64,000 bases of DNA, taken from assembly GCF_041245805.1 (NCBI RefSeq), contig NZ_CP162490.1:4565001-4629000 (forward strand), in the 5' to 3' direction. Origin of the DNA: Xanthomonas sp. DAR 34887 (GTDB lineage Bacteria > Pseudomonadota > Gammaproteobacteria > Xanthomonadales > Xanthomonadaceae). The notes beneath the pieces are model-generated. The model was given only the letters and a program-made list of their open reading frames with translations, was not told the DNA's origin and did no database searches. The first letter of the stretch is position 1. Each line of letters begins with the position of its first letter. This document shows positions 18,811 to 26,612 of this stretch, one piece after another. The position numbers and the translations under genes were made by a program.

Positions 18811-19627
18811 ATGGCGAAAAGACCTCCGCTAAAGATCGTATGGCTAGCGTGCGCGGCAATCGCGATGCTATTCACGACAGCGCATTCGGCGCAGCCGTCG
18901 CCTCCCGCCCCCAACCATGCTCCTATCGGCAAGCGGCCTCCAGTGGTCGCAGCACAAGCCGAAATCCATAACGCTCTGCGACCAGGCGAATACATCACCG
19001 AAAGTGGATGGGGGGCGCTTGCTGCTCAAGGAGCAGAACGACGCATTGACGTTTTCCCTGGAAAGCACCACCGGGGAAGACGTATGTGCGCTGGATGGCG
19101 TCATCGATGGAAATCGGGGTCTCGCCAAGGGCAATAACGGTCAACCCGCCTGCAGCGTGAAGTTCGCCAGCACTCCCCAAGGCATCGACGTGGCCGCAGC
19201 CACGCCCGAAGAATGCAAGACATTCTGCGGATACAACGGAGATTTCGAAGCGCCCTACCTGCGGGTGAAGGACGGCTGCGGCCGGGAGGATCTGAATCGC
19301 ACGCGGACTGCGTTCAAGCGCCTCTATGACAGCAAGAACTACAAGGCGGCGCTGACCACCTTGTCCCCGGCACTGACGAATTGCCTGCCGACGCTGGAAT
19401 GGGAAGAAGAAGGCGCCATTCGCAACGACCTGGCCATCACCCAATACAAGAGTGGGCTGTATGCGCAGTGCCTGGCCACACTCGACAAGTATGCCGAAGA
19501 CGCCGGCAGGGATGACGATGCGGCCGTGGACGGTTGGACACCGGTGCTGGCGGATCGCTATTTGGCGATCGTGCACGCGGCAAGAACCAACATCGGCTTG
19601 TGCCGTAAAGCCATGGCAAAAAAATAG
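18811..19627 (+). pseudogene. Exported Cys-rich protein with a frameshift after the signal peptide
   Basis: The frame from 18811 supplies a signal peptide (KIVWLACAAIAMLFTTAHSAQ) but runs into random sequence. The mature protein is in the next frame, open from 18917 (MLLSASGLQWSQHKPKSITL ...), to 19627. Removing one base near 18905-18916 joins ...PSPPAP to TMLLSASG. The mature part has a beta domain with paired cysteines (CALDG, ACSVKF, ECKTFCGYNGDF) and a TPR-like helical C-terminus (AFKRLYDSKNYKAALTTLSPAL). Exported Cys-rich proteins beside X-T4SS effectors are often immunity proteins; that role is inference. If the shift is real, the product loses export. Confidence 0.6.
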
Positions 19628-19640
19628 GCAGTAGCGGCAA

Positions 19641-19857
19641 CTATCCGATGGATTGACCCTGGCTTCGCGACTGTTCCCGCTGCTGAGTCATTGCCAATTC
19701 CTGGGAAATCGACTGATTTGCAACTGCAAGCTTGGCATCGGACTGCTCGACCGGCGTCTGCATGGTTTCCTGTACCGGAACATGCGCGAAGCTGTGCGGG
19801 ATCATTGAGCGCGCCTTGCACGGCAAAGATACGCTCTGGTCCGGCCACCATGCACAG
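19641..19857 (-). pseudogene. Remnant of an X-T4SS effector: XVIPCD tail only
   Basis: Directly after the stop of the lipoprotein gene at 19858, the minus strand reads ERIFAVQGALNDPAQLR in one frame. Two missing bases in a CGCG run then move it to a frame reading AHVPVQETMQTPVEQSDAKL and a Gln-rich tail to the stop. This matches the end of the intact effector at 21191 (VQGALNDPAHLRAHM ... SVEQSLAQLQ, Gln-rich tail). The catalytic part is absent. It marks a lost effector whose immunity partner may be the adjacent lipoprotein. Confidence 0.72.
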
Positions 19858-20349
19858 CTACATGATGTTCGAGTAATCCCCAATCTCATTGCAGACCTCC
19901 TGAGGGGGATTACTCACCTTCACCACCCGACGCTTGCTAGCGGCCGCGTCGTCTTTTGGGACGGCAATGCGGTAGAGGAGGTAGAGGCTGCCTCGCGACT
20001 CCCACAGGCCGAATGTTGAGAGCTCCGAGAATTGATACGTCGTCCCGTCAGTTTGAAGCACCTTCATATCGCACTCGGCGTAGCTGCCCCAGCCGCAGCT
20101 GGCGTCCAAGGACCTGACTCCTCCGCGACCGCCGAGATCGAAATGATAGGAGCGCCCGCTGTCGCTTTCAGACACCTGAGGCGCAACCTGACTGGCAGGC
20201 GATGCTGCGCCGCTCTTCCAACCAAGGGACTGTTCGCATAGGGATGGACTCGATGCCGGCGAAGCGTCCTGGCCGCCAGCAGACACGGAGGCACACCCCA
20301 TCACGGGAACCAGCGCCACGAAAAGACGCCGGAAGAGCCTGGCCGCCAT
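19858..20349 (-). CDS. Lipoprotein, probable X-T4SS immunity protein (orphan)
   Basis: Encodes 163 residues. Start MAARLFRRLFVALVPVMGCASVSAG gives a lipobox (VMGC) and is preceded by AAGGAG; an upstream in-frame ATG at 20547 was rejected because it would bury the signal. The mature part has four cysteines (SLCEQSLGW, SCGWGSYAECDM, EVCNEIGDY) and short strands. Its stop abuts the effector remnant at 19857, the same immunity-then-effector order as at 22847-21191. Role as cognate immunity lipoprotein is inferred from position. Confidence 0.65.
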   Translation of the reverse strand: MAARLFRRLFVALVPVMGCASVSAGGQDASPASSPSLCEQSLGWKSGAASPASQVAPQVSESDSGRSYHFDLGGRGGVRSLDASCGWGSYAECDMKVLQTDGTTYQFSELSTFGLWESRGSLYLLYRIAVPKDDAAASKRRVVKVSNPPQEVCNEIGDYSNIM

Positions 20350-20419
20350 ACAAGCTCCTTGCGTTAAGGAATACCGCTCAAAGGACCCTGGGCACGTAAC
20401 TCCTGATCCGTGCGCGCAC

Positions 20420-20908
20420 TCATTGGTCATCCTCGGCATCTCTACAATCCTTGTCAAAAGGCAGCTCCTTCCCTGCGATGTCGGGATGGAGCGCAACGGT
20501 ACGGCGATAGTCGGAACCGTACTTCTCATAGCGAACCAGTTGCCCATTTTCTAGCCGGAACTGGTCATCCGGGCCTGTGAACGCGGGGCATGCGGCGTAG
20601 CCTTTTTCTCCATCATCGCTGCAGTAGCGGACATACAACGTGGTTCCACGCACTCGTCCCTGCAACTGTCCGTCACTGCCGCGGACGTTGGTTCCCTCAC
20701 TCCAATCTCCCGTGACGCGATCGCCGTGCTGCTGCAGATGCAGACTCAGATAGTGGCCCAAGTCGCATTTCTTGGCGTACGCCCACTCTCCGGAAAACGC
20801 GGACGGTCTGCTCGCAAATGCGAAACCGGCCAACGACGTGACCAAACCCACTGCCACACACCGCGTTGCCACCGCAAAACGCGGTCTGCATCGCTCTTGC
20901 TCAGCCAT
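20420..20908 (-). CDS. Exported small beta protein, possible immunity protein
   Basis: Encodes 162 residues with a signal peptide (VATRCVAVGLVTSLAGFAFA). The mature part begins FSGEWAYAKKCDLGHYLSLHLQQHGDRVTGDWSEG, a lipocalin-like or lysozyme-inhibitor-like strand pattern, with cysteines in KKCDLG, RYCSDDG, AACPAF and KDCRDAE. It lies 70 bp upstream of the lipoprotein gene at 20349 on the same strand, so they may be cotranscribed. No family identified; periplasmic location and neighbourhood suggest protection against an effector. Confidence 0.6.
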   Translation of the reverse strand: MAEQERCRPRFAVATRCVAVGLVTSLAGFAFASRPSAFSGEWAYAKKCDLGHYLSLHLQQHGDRVTGDWSEGTNVRGSDGQLQGRVRGTTLYVRYCSDDGEKGYAACPAFTGPDDQFRLENGQLVRYEKYGSDYRRTVALHPDIAGKELPFDKDCRDAEDDQ

Positions 20909-21103
20909 CGGTCACTCCTTGAATGGTCCGCAGCGCATATGCGTGGAAGATAGCAGCCAGGCCCAAAGCATTCGCAGGTCTCCCGCAAGAGACCGATAGC
21001 CTATTTCCCGCAGGCTGATGTGGTACCTGCGCCCCCACCCCGACGCAGGTATCTCGTCGGCACATCGCGGCATCGCGAGCAGCGTCGGCCAATACGACAT
21101 CAG

Positions 21104-21137
21104 CCGTCAGACTTGACCCTAGATCGGATAACAAGCT
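21104..21137 (+). promoter_or_regulatory. 34-bp repeat (copy 2)
   Basis: Matches 29 of 34 positions of 18741-18774 in the same orientation (core GACTTGACCC, AGATCGGATAA). It lies between the effector's 3' end (21191) and the minus-strand gene starting at 20908, with no plus-strand gene after it. That makes a duplication or recombination trace at least as likely as a promoter. Confidence 0.4.
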
Positions 21138-21190
21138 GTCGCGTCTAGTATCTTGGCACTTCTATCCAGCCGGAGGTCCACGCGCCTTCT

Positions 21191-22177
21191 CTACCCCATT
21201 TGATGCGGCTTGGCCTGCACTTGATTGAGTTGCTCCGCTTCCTGGGTCTGACGCTGCGCCTGGTTCAAGGACTGCAGCTGCGCCAGCGACTGCTCGACGG
21301 ATTGGCCAAGGGCATCTTCGGTACGCATGTGCGCGCGTAAATGCGCGGGGTCGTTCAACGCACCTTGGACCACGAACAGGTTCTCTCCCGCGCGCACGTT
21401 GCGCGAGTCCTCGCTCAGCACCACATGGTCGATCCGCGAGAGGCCGTTCTCTTTCGCCAGACAGGCGGCGCTCGCGGCGAGCTTGGCGCTGTTGGCGTCG
21501 TAGTCCCGACCGAGGCCCTGCTCCAGCTTCAGCACCGCGGCCTCCGCCTGCGCATGCAATGGGTCTTGTGCCTTCTCACTCGCTGCATTGGCTTCGCTGG
21601 GAAGCGCTTGTCCCCCTGGCGGACTTACTTCAGTGATCGCCTTCTGGAGCCACGTCTGCTCAGGCTTGGCATTGTAGTGCTCTTTGTTCAAGCTACTTCC
21701 AGGCATTGGCGCGGGAATGCTCTTGATGCTGTCCTCGTTGTCCAGCGGCTTAAGCGAGCCTTCAAAGCGCTTGTCGTCGATGCCAGGAGTGCGCTGACGA
21801 TGCAACCCGGCATGGTTCAGGGCACCCCAAGTGAAGTCAATGCAACTATTGGTGGCGCCACTGTATTGCATGTCAAATCCATACTTCTGCGGCGCCTCGC
21901 CAAAGGCCCGCAGTTTGTCGTACTGCTCGCGGCTGACCTCCAAGGTGCGGCTGTAGTAGGGATCCTTGTAGTCTCGGACATCCGTGTCGTAGACCTTTCC
22001 CAGACCGCGGGAAGTGCCGTGTTCCAACGGAGCGAAGCCATAACTTTCGACATGCTTTCCGTCGGAAAGGGAGTAGTACATATGACCGGCAGCGGATGTT
22101 CCACCAGAACGCATCAGGGGCGTGCCTGGCGCGGCGAGATAAATCGTGACCGAGTAGTGCGGCGTTGGTTCACTCAT
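21191..22177 (-). CDS. X-T4SS antibacterial effector with XVIPCD tail
   Basis: Encodes 328 residues. Residues about 205-310 form an XVIPCD, the C-terminal secretion domain of Xanthomonadales type IV effectors that is recognised by VirD4: DPLHAQAEAAVLKLEQGLGRD, LAKENGLSRIDHVVLS, NLFVVQGALNDPAHLRAHM, SVEQSLAQLQ and a Gln-rich end. The N-terminus (about 8-125) has His32 in AAGHMYYSLSDG and Cys112 in NSCIDFTWGALNHAGL, an order (His before Cys) seen in permuted NlpC/P60-like (LRAT-type) cysteine hydrolases, so a peptidoglycan or lipid hydrolase is suspected. The gene begins 13 bp after the lipoprotein gene at 22191-22847, its likely immunity. The secretion machinery itself is not in this window. 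Confidence 0.8.
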   Translation of the reverse strand: MSEPTPHYSVTIYLAAPGTPLMRSGGTSAAGHMYYSLSDGKHVESYGFAPLEHGTSRGLGKVYDTDVRDYKDPYYSRTLEVSREQYDKLRAFGEAPQKYGFDMQYSGATNSCIDFTWGALNHAGLHRQRTPGIDDKRFEGSLKPLDNEDSIKSIPAPMPGSSLNKEHYNAKPEQTWLQKAITEVSPPGGQALPSEANAASEKAQDPLHAQAEAAVLKLEQGLGRDYDANSAKLAASAACLAKENGLSRIDHVVLSEDSRNVRAGENLFVVQGALNDPAHLRAHMRTEDALGQSVEQSLAQLQSLNQAQRQTQEAEQLNQVQAKPHQMG

Positions 22178-22190
22178 GGCAGCTCGCTCC

Positions 22191-22847
22191 TTACATCGCC
22201 TTCGCGGTGAATGCGATCAACAGCTCAGGATGCATTTCTGACAGAGCGCGGACGTTGCCGCCAAAGCGGATCGAGGCCCGATACCGGCCCGGCGGCGTAT
22301 CGCGCAGGAAGGCCATCTCCAGTTCACGGTATTCGACGTCAGGCGCGATCAGTCCAGCGGCGTGCATGGTCTTGAAATCGGAATTCGCCTTGAGGAATTC
22401 TGGAACATGCCCGCTGGCATCCAACGCAACAGCCTGGAAGTCAGTGCGGCCCACCAACTCGCTGCGCTGCAGGGTGACAGGCTCAGCGCTTGTCCCGCTC
22501 AATCGATACAGATGTAACTCGGCGGTGACGCCTGCATCGCGCAACTGGTCGATCTGCGCCGCAGCGACCGCCGGATCGGCAGCCGCCACCCTCAATCCGA
22601 GGAAGACGGGAGGTTCGGGATCATCCGCCTGACGTGGCACTTCAAACTCAAGCTCGATGGGACGAGCGACGTCTTGTTGGCCCAGTTGCAGAACCAGCGG
22701 CACGGTCGTTCTCATGTCATGTTCCTTCTTACTGTGTTGCGCACTGGTCAGCGCCGGCGCCTGGATGGAGTTCGCCTGGCAGCCTGCAACCACCTGCAGC
22801 GCCGCGGCGATGAGCACGAAGCCCGCGATCCTGTTCGCTCTAGCCAC
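22191..22847 (-). CDS. Lipoprotein, probable immunity protein for effector 21191
   Basis: Encodes 218 residues from a GTG start (VARANRIAGFVLIAAALQVVAGC) with lipobox VAGC; the start is supported by GTGAGG 5 bases upstream. The mature part has two beta-rich segments (RTTVPLVLQLGQQDVARPIELEFEVP; YRASIRFGGNVRALSEMHPELL) around an alpha-beta section. It precedes the effector by 13 bp in the same operon, the standard arrangement for X-Tfi/X-Tfe pairs, in which a periplasmic lipoprotein blocks the effector and prevents self- or sibling-killing. Cognate function is inferred from this arrangement. Confidence 0.72.
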   Translation of the reverse strand: MARANRIAGFVLIAAALQVVAGCQANSIQAPALTSAQHSKKEHDMRTTVPLVLQLGQQDVARPIELEFEVPRQADDPEPPVFLGLRVAAADPAVAAAQIDQLRDAGVTAELHLYRLSGTSAEPVTLQRSELVGRTDFQAVALDASGHVPEFLKANSDFKTMHAAGLIAPDVEYRELEMAFLRDTPPGRYRASIRFGGNVRALSEMHPELLIAFTAKAM

Positions 22848-23009
22848 GACAACCTCACTACGACAAGCAGGACGCCAGATTAATCCGGTTGGCCGTCCAT
22901 GGCGAGAACATGCCTCACGTGGATCGGCCCCACCACCGCCACCTTCCAACACGCAAGGTAGTGCGCACCTCTCCAGCGACGCATTCCGGCCCAGCGACCT
23001 ACGCCGCGA

Positions 23010-23609
23010 TCAATGCAGCCGCCCGCTTCCCGCAGGCGGCACGTCCGGCTCCATCGCATAGACGGCCCGCTCCTCGCGTACGCCGTTGGGCGTAGGTTCG
23101 CGCAGCGGCTGGTGCTCGATCTGCCGCAGCAGCGCCCGCATCGCGTTCGCTGCATCGCAGAGCGTGTCGCCCACCTCCGGTGATGCATGGCCGGCAAGCG
23201 CGGTGGCATCGCCGACCGCCACCACCCGGGCGTGGGCCGAGACGGTCTCGGCCAGCTGGGTGAGCCGGTCGAGTTGCGCCAGCGTGACGCGGAAGGCGCC
23301 GCCGCCCACGTCCGGCGCCACCGCGACGATGGCAGCGGGCCGGGCGTCGCGCGTCGTGTCGGTCCGCTGCGCAGGATAGGACAGCGCGTCCAGCACCAGC
23401 TCCACCTGGTCGGCCAACAGCTCCAGACAGACCGCCAGCTCGCCCATGCGCACCTTGGGCTCGGCGGCACGCTCCTCGTCCGGCGTGCGCGGCTGCGCCA
23501 GCCGGACCAGGAACCGCACGTGATCGCGCAGCTTCGCCAGCCGGAACTGGCTCTCCTCCGGCAGGAAATAGCCGGGCATGTCTTCATCGTCCAAACGGTC
23601 GTACGCCAT
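23010..23609 (-). CDS. XAC0095-like family protein, paralogue 1
   Basis: Encodes 199 residues from MAYDRLDDEDMPGYFLPEESQFRLAKLRDHVRFL. The GYFLPEESQ..L..LRDH start resembles small Xanthomonas proteins of the XAC0095 type. The rest is helical with a repeated LAQLDRLTQLAETVSA pattern and ends PPAGSGRLH. No signal peptide or membrane helix. A near-identical paralogue lies at 25556-26155 in the same orientation, so the two enclose the second effector pair. Both share a structured upstream region. Function unknown. Confidence 0.65.
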   Translation of the reverse strand: MAYDRLDDEDMPGYFLPEESQFRLAKLRDHVRFLVRLAQPRTPDEERAAEPKVRMGELAVCLELLADQVELVLDALSYPAQRTDTTRDARPAAIVAVAPDVGGGAFRVTLAQLDRLTQLAETVSAHARVVAVGDATALAGHASPEVGDTLCDAANAMRALLRQIEHQPLREPTPNGVREERAVYAMEPDVPPAGSGRLH

Positions 23610-23850
23610 CGTTGCCTTCTCGTTCCATGAAGGGGTTCGCCCGCCACGCATGGCGGACGGGAAGTCGGGAGGTTCGAAACCGCACGTGGACGGCGGTCGT
23701 ATTTCCTGGAGGGTGTTGTATTAGCCGCCCTCCCGACGCGGGCATCGCGTCGGCTTGCGCCCGAGCAACAGGCACAAAAACCCATCAGCTCGTCGGACGT
23801 GGGTACCGCCACCACCAGAGGAGTTTCGAAGCTCCTTGAGGTAGCAATTG
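23610..23850 (-). ncRNA. Candidate structured leader RNA of the 23010 gene (copy 1)
   Basis: On the minus strand upstream of the ATG: an AGGAG/CTCCT hairpin near 23816, a terminator-like hairpin followed by TTTTT (about 23776-23803), a GTCGGGAGG segment (23729-23737) exactly complementary to CCTCCCGAC (23664-23672), and a GTCCGCC/GGCGG hairpin before the ribosome-binding site. All these elements recur in copy 2 at 26156-26385. It looks like an attenuator or an RNA of the phage C4 type; that comparison is tentative. Confidence 0.45.
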
Positions 23851-24013
23851 CTACTGCGGTGCATGGCCTGACATAGCAATTTGTACAATCTTGCATTAGG
23901 AATTTGGCCCGCTCTGCGCGGCCTCAGTCGCTTGAGCTCGATCGCCGCCTCCCGACCTCTGGCTTGTCGAGATGCCAGGTGTTAACTTGTCTGGACGAAT
24001 CCCATAACTGGGC

Positions 24014-24406
24014 ATGAACGTGGATATAAAAACTAGACTAATTTTTGCTACGGGATTATTCGCACTATCAACCTTGACTGCTTGTGCAGGAGGAAACATG
24101 CGCTCTGATTACAAGAAGAATGATGTTCAGCCCGTCAAGATCGAAAAGGCAGCAGACAGCTCACTCCAAATCACCTACCACATGCCTGCAGAAAGTCTCT
24201 TTTATTCTCCCGGCGTTGATTTCGCAAATGACAACGGCGTATTGCGTATTGCCATCCGTAGATGCGGCATCAATGATAAATGTGACGCCATGGCGAAGGC
24301 TGCCATGCCAACCGCTGAGCCTTGGACACCGAAAGTCACCGTCCCGTATGCAGGCGAGAAGGTCGTACTTGTCTACGCAGATACCGAAGAAACGTTGACC
24401 CCTTAA
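24014..24406 (+). CDS. Lipoprotein, probable immunity protein for effector 24428
   Basis: Encodes 130 residues: signal IKTRLIFATGLFALSTLTAC with lipobox LTAC, followed by AGGNMRSDYKKND. The mature part is a small beta domain (SLQITYHMPAESLFYSPGVDF; VLRIAIRRCGINDKCDAM) with a likely disulfide between the two Cys. It lies 21 bp before the effector gene in the same direction. The local sequence is more AT-rich than the backbone, consistent with transfer. Immunity function is inferred. Confidence 0.7.
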   Translation: MNVDIKTRLIFATGLFALSTLTACAGGNMRSDYKKNDVQPVKIEKAADSSLQITYHMPAESLFYSPGVDFANDNGVLRIAIRRCGINDKCDAMAKAAMPTAEPWTPKVTVPYAGEKVVLVYADTEETLTP

Positions 24407-24427
24407 TTCCAGTCAAGGAGCGATGCA

Positions 24428-25300
24428 ATGAGCACGGAACCGGCCAATGAGCGCGTTGTGCTTGGAATACACAGCAATGGTGGGCAGGGCGGCATGACCG
24501 ATGGTCATGCGTGGATTACGGTCAAGCGGGGCGATTCGCCCACAGAATATTATGGGTTGTGGCCCGACAACCATCCGATGGTGAAGGATAACGGCGATGG
24601 CACCGATATCCGCGTCGGAATGGAAAGAGGCCAACCCTCTGATGCCGACCGCTACTACGACCTTTCACCCGCTCAAACTAAAGTGCTCGACCAAGCGCTT
24701 CGCGAGAACGTCACCTGGGAACTGAATAACAATTGTTCCTCATGGGCTAGCGAAACGGTGTCTCGCGTCACCGGACAGCGGATTGATGCTAGCTCATGGT
24801 TGCCCACCGTGGAAACGCCCAATGAATTGATCAAAACCATTCGCGAACTGGAGTCGCGGCAGCCCACGTCCCCAACCAAGCCTGAAGTGAGTGAACCTAC
24901 CCGCGAAGGACGATCAAGCAGCTCACTTGGGAAGGTTGAGCCATCGGAAGAACGTAGCGGCCCTTCAACCAGGGTAATGACTGATCCGGAGCACGCTGGC
25001 AACCGCCTTTTTGCTGGACTACGGGAAGGATTGCCTTCACACATCTCCGATGAGCGGGTCGCTTTCGCCGCTCAACGTGCACATGAGGCGGGAATCAGCG
25101 ACATGTCAAAAGTGAGTCGGGTCATTGAGCGCGAAGGCGACGTGTTCGTGGCAGGGACGACTCCTGGATTCCGCGCATCGGTACTTGCAGCCGAGCAACC
25201 TCCCACCATCGAACATTCCAGTACAGCGCTGGCCCAGAATGCTGGTGCGCAACCTTCAATGGAACCCCATGCTCAGGCCGTTGGCCCCCGAATGGTTTAG
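24428..25300 (+). CDS. Predicted secreted antibacterial effector, His/Cys hydrolase-like
   Basis: Encodes 290 residues. The N-terminus (about 8-125) has His27 in MTDGHAWITVKRG and Cys103 in LNNNCSSWASETVSRVTG, the same His-then-Cys order as the effector at 21191, with a YYGLWPDN segment between. After a Ser/Pro-rich linker (about 145-178) the C-terminal part (DPEHAGNRLFAGLREGLPSHISDERVAFAAQRAHEAGI ... VFVAGTTPGFRASV, Ala/Gln-rich end) resembles an XVIPCD in layout but lacks the VQGALNDP motif. It directly follows a lipoprotein gene. A fold like permuted NlpC/P60 is inference; the secretion route is probable, not proven. Confidence 0.65.
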   Translation: MSTEPANERVVLGIHSNGGQGGMTDGHAWITVKRGDSPTEYYGLWPDNHPMVKDNGDGTDIRVGMERGQPSDADRYYDLSPAQTKVLDQALRENVTWELNNNCSSWASETVSRVTGQRIDASSWLPTVETPNELIKTIRELESRQPTSPTKPEVSEPTREGRSSSSLGKVEPSEERSGPSTRVMTDPEHAGNRLFAGLREGLPSHISDERVAFAAQRAHEAGISDMSKVSRVIEREGDVFVAGTTPGFRASVLAAEQPPTIEHSSTALAQNAGAQPSMEPHAQAVGPRMV

Positions 25301-25555
25301 CAAATTCCCATACTCAGCCCGGTACGTGCTCGCCCCATCAACGACTTGGCGGCGGCGTACCGTTGGTCCAGTTGCAGCCGAGCTGGGCGCTCGGCACTGG
25401 CGCACATCCCTGATGACGTGCGCTCGGCCACGAAGCGACTGCGCCTCACTTCCTTTGCTCGCACACCGACGCTCGCTGCATCCTAGGGCCGGCCCCGCAA
25501 TACGGGGCCAGCGCTCTCCGGCGACGCACCCCGCCTTGCCCCAGCCATAGCGCGA

Positions 25556-26155
25556 TCAATGCAGCCGCCCGCCTCCCGCAGGCGGCGCGCTCCACTCCAC
25601 CGCATAGACCGTCCGCTCCTCGCGTACGCCGTTGGGCGTGGGTTCGCGTAGCGGCTGGCGCTCGATCTGCAGCAGCAGCGCCCGCATCGCGTTCGCTGCA
25701 TCGCAGAGCGTGTCACCCACCTCTGGCAATGCTTGGCCGGCAAGTGCGGTGGTATCGCCGGCCACCACCACCCGGGCTTGGGCCGAGACGGTCTCGGCCA
25801 GCTGGGTGAATTGGTCGAGTTGCGCCAGCGTGACGCGGAAGGCGCCGCGGCCCACGTCCGGCGCCACGGCGACGGTGGCATCGGGGCGGGCGCCGCGCGT
25901 CGTGTCGGTCCGCTGCGCAGGGTAGGACAGCGCGTCCAGCACCAGCTCCACCTGGTCGGCCAACAGCTCCAGACAGACCGCCAGCTCGCCCATGCGCACT
26001 TTGGGCTCGGCGGCACGCTCCTCGTCCGGCGTGCGCGGCTGCGCCAGCCGGACCAGGAACCTCACGTGATCGCGCAACTTCGCCAGCCGGAACTGGCTCT
26101 CCTCCGGCAGGAAATAGCCCGGCATGTCTTCATCGTCCAAACGGTCGTACGACAT
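25556..26155 (-). CDS. XAC0095-like family protein, paralogue 2
   Basis: Encodes 199 residues, MSYDRLDDEDMPGYFLPEESQFRL onward, differing from the copy at 23010 mainly in the last two thirds (for example QFTQLAETVSAQARVVVAGD against RLTQLAETVSAHARVVAVGD). GAGGAGG stands upstream of the ATG. The paralogues and their leaders form direct repeats about 2.5 kb apart, with the effector-immunity pair 24014-25300 between them. That arrangement could allow loss of the pair by recombination. Function unknown. Confidence 0.65.
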   Translation of the reverse strand: MSYDRLDDEDMPGYFLPEESQFRLAKLRDHVRFLVRLAQPRTPDEERAAEPKVRMGELAVCLELLADQVELVLDALSYPAQRTDTTRGARPDATVAVAPDVGRGAFRVTLAQLDQFTQLAETVSAQARVVVAGDTTALAGQALPEVGDTLCDAANAMRALLLQIERQPLREPTPNGVREERTVYAVEWSAPPAGGGRLH

Positions 26156-26385
26156 CGTTGCCTCCTCGTTCCATGAAGGGGTCCGTCCGCCACGGATGGC
26201 GGACGGGAAGTCGGGAGGTTCGAAACCGCAGACAGCCGGCGGGCGTATTTCCCCGAAGGGTGTTGTATTAGCCGCCCTCCCGACGCAGGCATCGCGTCGG
26301 CTTGCGCCCGAGCTTCGGGCACAAAAAACCCACCGGTTTGTCGGAGGTGGGTACCGCTGTCTGAGGAGTTTCGACGCTCCTAGTG
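26156..26385 (-). ncRNA. Candidate structured leader RNA of the 25556 gene (copy 2)
   Basis: Reading the minus strand: hairpin AGGAG/CTCCT (26364-26381), hairpin CCCACC/GGTGGG followed by TTTTTT (26323-26351), segment GTCGGGAGG (26276-26284) complementary to CCTCCCGAC (26210-26218), and hairpin GTCCGCC/GGCGGAC (26185-26204) just before the ribosome-binding site. The same order as copy 1 at 23610. The rest of the gap to 26612 shows no gene. Confidence 0.45.
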
Positions 26386-26612
26386 CATAGATTGCAAGTG
26401 CGCGATTGGAGTGTCAATAGCATCACTACTTCTGTTGACGTTGCCCATCACCGCACCGCTAACGAACATCAGCCACTGGTGCATTGATCACTTAGCTAGT
26501 GACCCATATCGCAAAACCGGAGATCTGCTATCAAGTAGATGTACTCGGCGACCGATGCAGTGATTTGATACTCACGATGCACCGCGCCTCCCAAGCCACT
26601 TGAAGGAACGAC

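Noticed and set aside
18600..26400. Prophage
   Set aside because: No integrase, capsid, tail or lysis gene is present; the cluster is explained by effector and immunity genes.
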